A stretch of DNA of 6,773 bases from an uncultured Clostridia bacterium (GTDB lineage: Bacteria > Bacillota > Clostridia > TANB77 > CAG-508). A program made the translations under genes and the position numbers. The stretch spans positions 1 to 6,773 of the forward strand of contig CAKPFO010000061.1 in NCBI GenBank assembly GCA_934153805.1. Reading direction: 5' to 3'. Positions 5,368 to 6,773 of the stretch are shown here, piece by piece (within the stretch, counting starts at the first letter, position 1; each line of letters begins with the position of its first letter). Under the pieces are notes generated by a model. The model was not told where the DNA came from. It was given only the letters and a program-made list of their open reading frames with translations, and did not search any database.

Positions 5368-5458
5368 AAAAGGACAATTGGGGACGGGGCACTTTTGTCC
5401 TTTACATATTCTCTTATTATGTTTAGGACAAAAGTGCCCCGTCCCCAATTGTCCTTTT
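5368..5458. repeat. REP/MITE-like palindrome with perfect 34-bp arms
   Basis: Arms 5368-5401 and 5425-5458 are exact reverse complements around a 23-base loop. The core GGGGACGGGGCACTTTTGTC is far more GC-rich than the surroundings. Palindromes of this GGGGAC...TTTTGTCC style occur as dispersed elements in Firmicutes and are often attributed to REP/RAYT-type or IS200/IS605-related mobilisation. It sits between the ATP-synt_F-like gene and yyaC, with T-rich ends on both sides, so it probably also works as a bidirectional terminator. Both strands translate to the same GTGHFCP peptide, which produces false ORFs. No transposase is in the window. Confidence 0.85.
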
Positions 5459-5476
5459 TCATTTTTTCTTTTTTCT

Positions 5477-5716
5477 TTATCTTGGGCTTATTATTATATT
5501 TACATCTTTTTTTCCACTGTATTTTGTAATTATATCTTGAGAAAAGCCTGCAACCTCATTAGACAAGATTATAGTATTATAATTTTGTTTTACTAGTTCA
5601 TCTAGCTTTTTATCTGTGTCATCTAAGCTAGAAAGTCTATACACATCCATTCCTAACCTTTCTGCAAATTTAAAATTTTTATCATCACTTTCAGCTTTAA
5701 TCCAAGATACTTTCAT
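5477..5716 (-). CDS. Small protein resembling V-type ATPase subunit F, function unknown
   Basis: The protein has 79 residues from ATG 5716-5714; an in-frame GTG three codons upstream is possible, but the weak AAAAGAG site fits the ATG better. It has an alternating alpha/beta pattern: MKVSWIKAES, KNFKFAERLGMDVYRLSS, helix DTDKKLDELVKQ, strand NTIILSNEVAGFSQDII, and the end strand VNIIISP. The last part (i-I-L-x-x-E-v-A, then I-I-x-x-P) recalls the ATP-synt_F fold, but no ATPase subunits are nearby, so a true ATPase role is unlikely. It lies between rluB and yyaC, cut off from rluB by a terminator and from yyaC by the 34-bp palindrome. Confidence 0.65.
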   Translation of the reverse strand: MKVSWIKAESDDKNFKFAERLGMDVYRLSSLDDTDKKLDELVKQNYNTIILSNEVAGFSQDIITKYSGKKDVNIIISPR

Positions 5717-5768
5717 TTCAATCACTCTTTTCTATTAGTGTATAATTTATTTTACAGTTCATATATTA

Positions 5769-5805
5769 AAGTTAAATTATTTACAATTTCTAAGCAATTT
5801 AACTT
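5769..5805. repeat. 10-bp inverted repeat upstream of the ATP-synt_F-like gene
   Basis: AAGTTAAATT (5769-5778) and AATTTAACTT (5796-5805) are exact inverted arms 17 bases apart. They lie just past the rluB terminator and about 50 bases before the next gene on the minus strand. This could be an operator or chance in AT-rich sequence. Confidence 0.35.
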
Positions 5806-5837
5806 AAAAAATAGATTATACATTATATATAATCTAT
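5806..5837 (-). terminator. Intrinsic terminator after the pseudouridine synthase gene
   Basis: Perfect 10-bp stem ATAGATTATA/TATAATCTAT (5811-5820 with 5828-5837) and a 7-base loop. On the minus strand a run of six T follows (5811-5806). A CTTTTT on the other side suggests partial bidirectional use. It begins about 30 bases after the stop of the gene at 5869. Confidence 0.65.
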
Positions 5838-5868
5838 CTTTTTATATTATTTCTTATATTGATGTGGT

Positions 5869-6594
5869 TTATTCTCCTTTTAATAAATCTTCTACTTCTT
5901 TTTTTGTTAAATATCTCCATTCTCCTATTTTTAAATTTTTTACTGAAATATTACCTATTCTTGCTCTATGTAGTGCTAGTACTCTTTTTCCAACTGCTTC
6001 ACACATTTTTCTTACCTGCCTATTTTTTCCCTCATGTATTGTTATTTGTATTCTTGAAATATTTTTTTCTTCATCAATCTTTAATATTTTAACCTCGGCC
6101 GGTCTTGTTATATAATCTTCTATTTGTACACCTTGTCTTAATTTTTCTACATCTTCGCTTGTTATTTTTCCTTTTACTGTAGCGTTGTATGTCTTAGAAA
6201 CCTCGTGTTTTGGATGTGTTACATGAAATATAAAATCTCCATCATTTGTTAAAATTAATGCTCCTGATGTGTACATGTCTAGTCTTCCTACTGGTATCAA
6301 TTTTACATTTACGCCTTTTATTAAGTCAGTAACTATATTTCTGTTAAATTGGTCTTTTACTGTTGTTACATAGTCTATTGGTTTATTTAAAAGAACATAT
6401 ACTTTCTTTTCTTCTTTTTCTATAACTTTTCCATTATACTCTACAGTATTTAATTTTGGATTTATTTTTGTTCCTAATTGTGTTACTATTTCTCCATCAA
6501 CTTTTACTTTTCCTTCTAATATAGCTTCTTCTGCCTTTCTTCTTGATAAGATTCCTGTACTTGCTATATATTTTTGAAGTCTTTCTTCTTCCAT
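5869..6594 (-). CDS. rluB: RsuA/RluB-family 23S rRNA pseudouridine synthase
   Basis: The 241-residue protein converts a specific uridine to pseudouridine in ribosomal RNA, by family most likely 23S rRNA (RluB); the close 16S enzyme RsuA cannot be fully excluded. Residues 2-48 form the S4 RNA-binding domain (RLQKYIASTGILSRRKAEEAI, then GKVKVDGEIV). The catalytic domain has YVLLNKP near 66-72, the signature GRLDMYTSGALILTNDGDF with catalytic D106, THPKHEVSKTY, and the C-terminal motif EGKNRQVRKMCEAVG followed by LHRARIG. The length is normal for the family and no part is missing. The ATG is preceded by AGAGGG about ten bases upstream. It ends in its own terminator, so it is not in an operon with the genes to the left; genes to the right are outside the window. 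Confidence 0.93.
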   Translation of the reverse strand: MEEERLQKYIASTGILSRRKAEEAILEGKVKVDGEIVTQLGTKINPKLNTVEYNGKVIEKEEKKVYVLLNKPIDYVTTVKDQFNRNIVTDLIKGVNVKLIPVGRLDMYTSGALILTNDGDFIFHVTHPKHEVSKTYNATVKGKITSEDVEKLRQGVQIEDYITRPAEVKILKIDEEKNISRIQITIHEGKNRQVRKMCEAVGKRVLALHRARIGNISVKNLKIGEWRYLTKKEVEDLLKGE

Positions 6595-6700
6595 TTTACC
6601 TATTCCCTCTCTATTTATTTTTATAAATTAGTATATAGTTTTGCATATAATTTTATAATATATTTTGCAGTCGACGAATTGAGAGGAAATTATTGTGTAA

Positions 6701-6773
6701 TTCTTATATAAATTTTACGGGGAATGTTCATTTTTGCAAAAAATGAAAGGGTCCCGTCAAATTTATATTAGAA
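6701..6773. repeat. Large imperfect palindrome at the right edge
   Basis: Arms 6701-6721 and 6753-6773 are reverse complements with two mismatches in 21 (TTCTTATATAAATTT and AAATTTATATTAGAA are the outer parts). Inside lies a second inverted repeat, TTCATTTTT/AAAAATGAA, around a short loop near 6736. It may continue beyond the window. It could be a small mobile element, the terminator of the gene upstream of rluB, or a structured leader; the sequence does not decide. Confidence 0.6.

Noticed and set aside
5311..5448. Long form of YyaC starting at TTG 5448
   Set aside because: The extra 46 residues are encoded by the 34-bp palindrome and the non-coding leader; a GTG with GGAGGG at the right distance lies downstream.
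5335..5596. Plus-strand frames through the palindrome (5335-5529 and 5378-5596)
   Set aside because: The GTGHFCP reading is a mirror image produced by the palindrome on both strands, not an independent gene.
5738..6115. Plus-strand frame of 125 codons overlapping the end of rluB
   Set aside because: Antisense to a well-supported enzyme, runs through the terminator hairpin, and has no family resemblance.
1..6773. CRISPR array, tRNA or rRNA genes
   Set aside because: No regularly spaced repeat array beyond the 11-bp operator, and no tRNA cloverleaf or conserved rRNA segments were seen on either strand.

Overview
This window looks like a chromosomal segment of a low-G+C, endospore-forming Clostridia member, probably an anaerobic gut Firmicute. 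It is strongly AT-rich with AT-ending codons and AGGAGG-type ribosome binding sites. It carries a YyaC-type sporulation gene, an RsuA-family pseudouridine synthase, and a clostridial pair made of an FxLYD-like anchored protein and a prepilin-like surface protein. All credible genes are on the minus strand, so the window is best read from right to left.

Right to left: an imperfect palindrome at the right edge; an rluB-type pseudouridine synthase (5869-6594) with a hairpin terminator; a small ATP-synt_F-like protein (5477-5716); a perfect 34-bp-arm palindrome resembling a REP/MITE element (5368-5458); yyaC (4753-5310, probable GTG start); a 64-bp segment that occurs again 618 bp further on; an orphan Phd/YefM-type antitoxin with a palindromic operator and a terminator (4304-4540); a decayed fragment of the yyaC 5' end joined to the second 64-bp copy; and a small tail-anchored membrane protein (3727-4074). 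Together the 64-bp repeat and the fragment suggest an old yyaC duplication in which one copy collapsed.

The left half is one regulated operon. Four hexamers with an exact 11-bp period (a PhoP/OmpR-type box) lie directly upstream of a good sigma-A promoter (TTGACT-17-TAAAAT). The roughly 260-nt leader holds a 19-codon ORF with its own ribosome binding site and a terminator-like hairpin. It is followed by an anchored FxLYD-like protein (2894-3358) and an 896-residue surface protein (184-2874). That protein has a prepilin-like leader, several Ig/Fn3-like modules, a BIG2 domain and a C-terminal domain that looks like a C-type-lectin/FGE fold.

The most interesting observation is the last part of the surface gene (about 253-411). 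There the base composition and codon choice change abruptly, to about 45% G+C by hand count with many C/G-ending codons. The encoded segment runs from Y-W-I-A-S-R to W-G-L-R-P. This is what the variable region of a diversity-generating retroelement (DGR) target looks like. The template repeat and reverse transcriptase are not in this window and would be expected nearby, most likely beyond the left edge. If correct, this is a prepilin-like adhesin with a hypervariable tip under elaborate control (a response-regulator box plus a possible attenuator).
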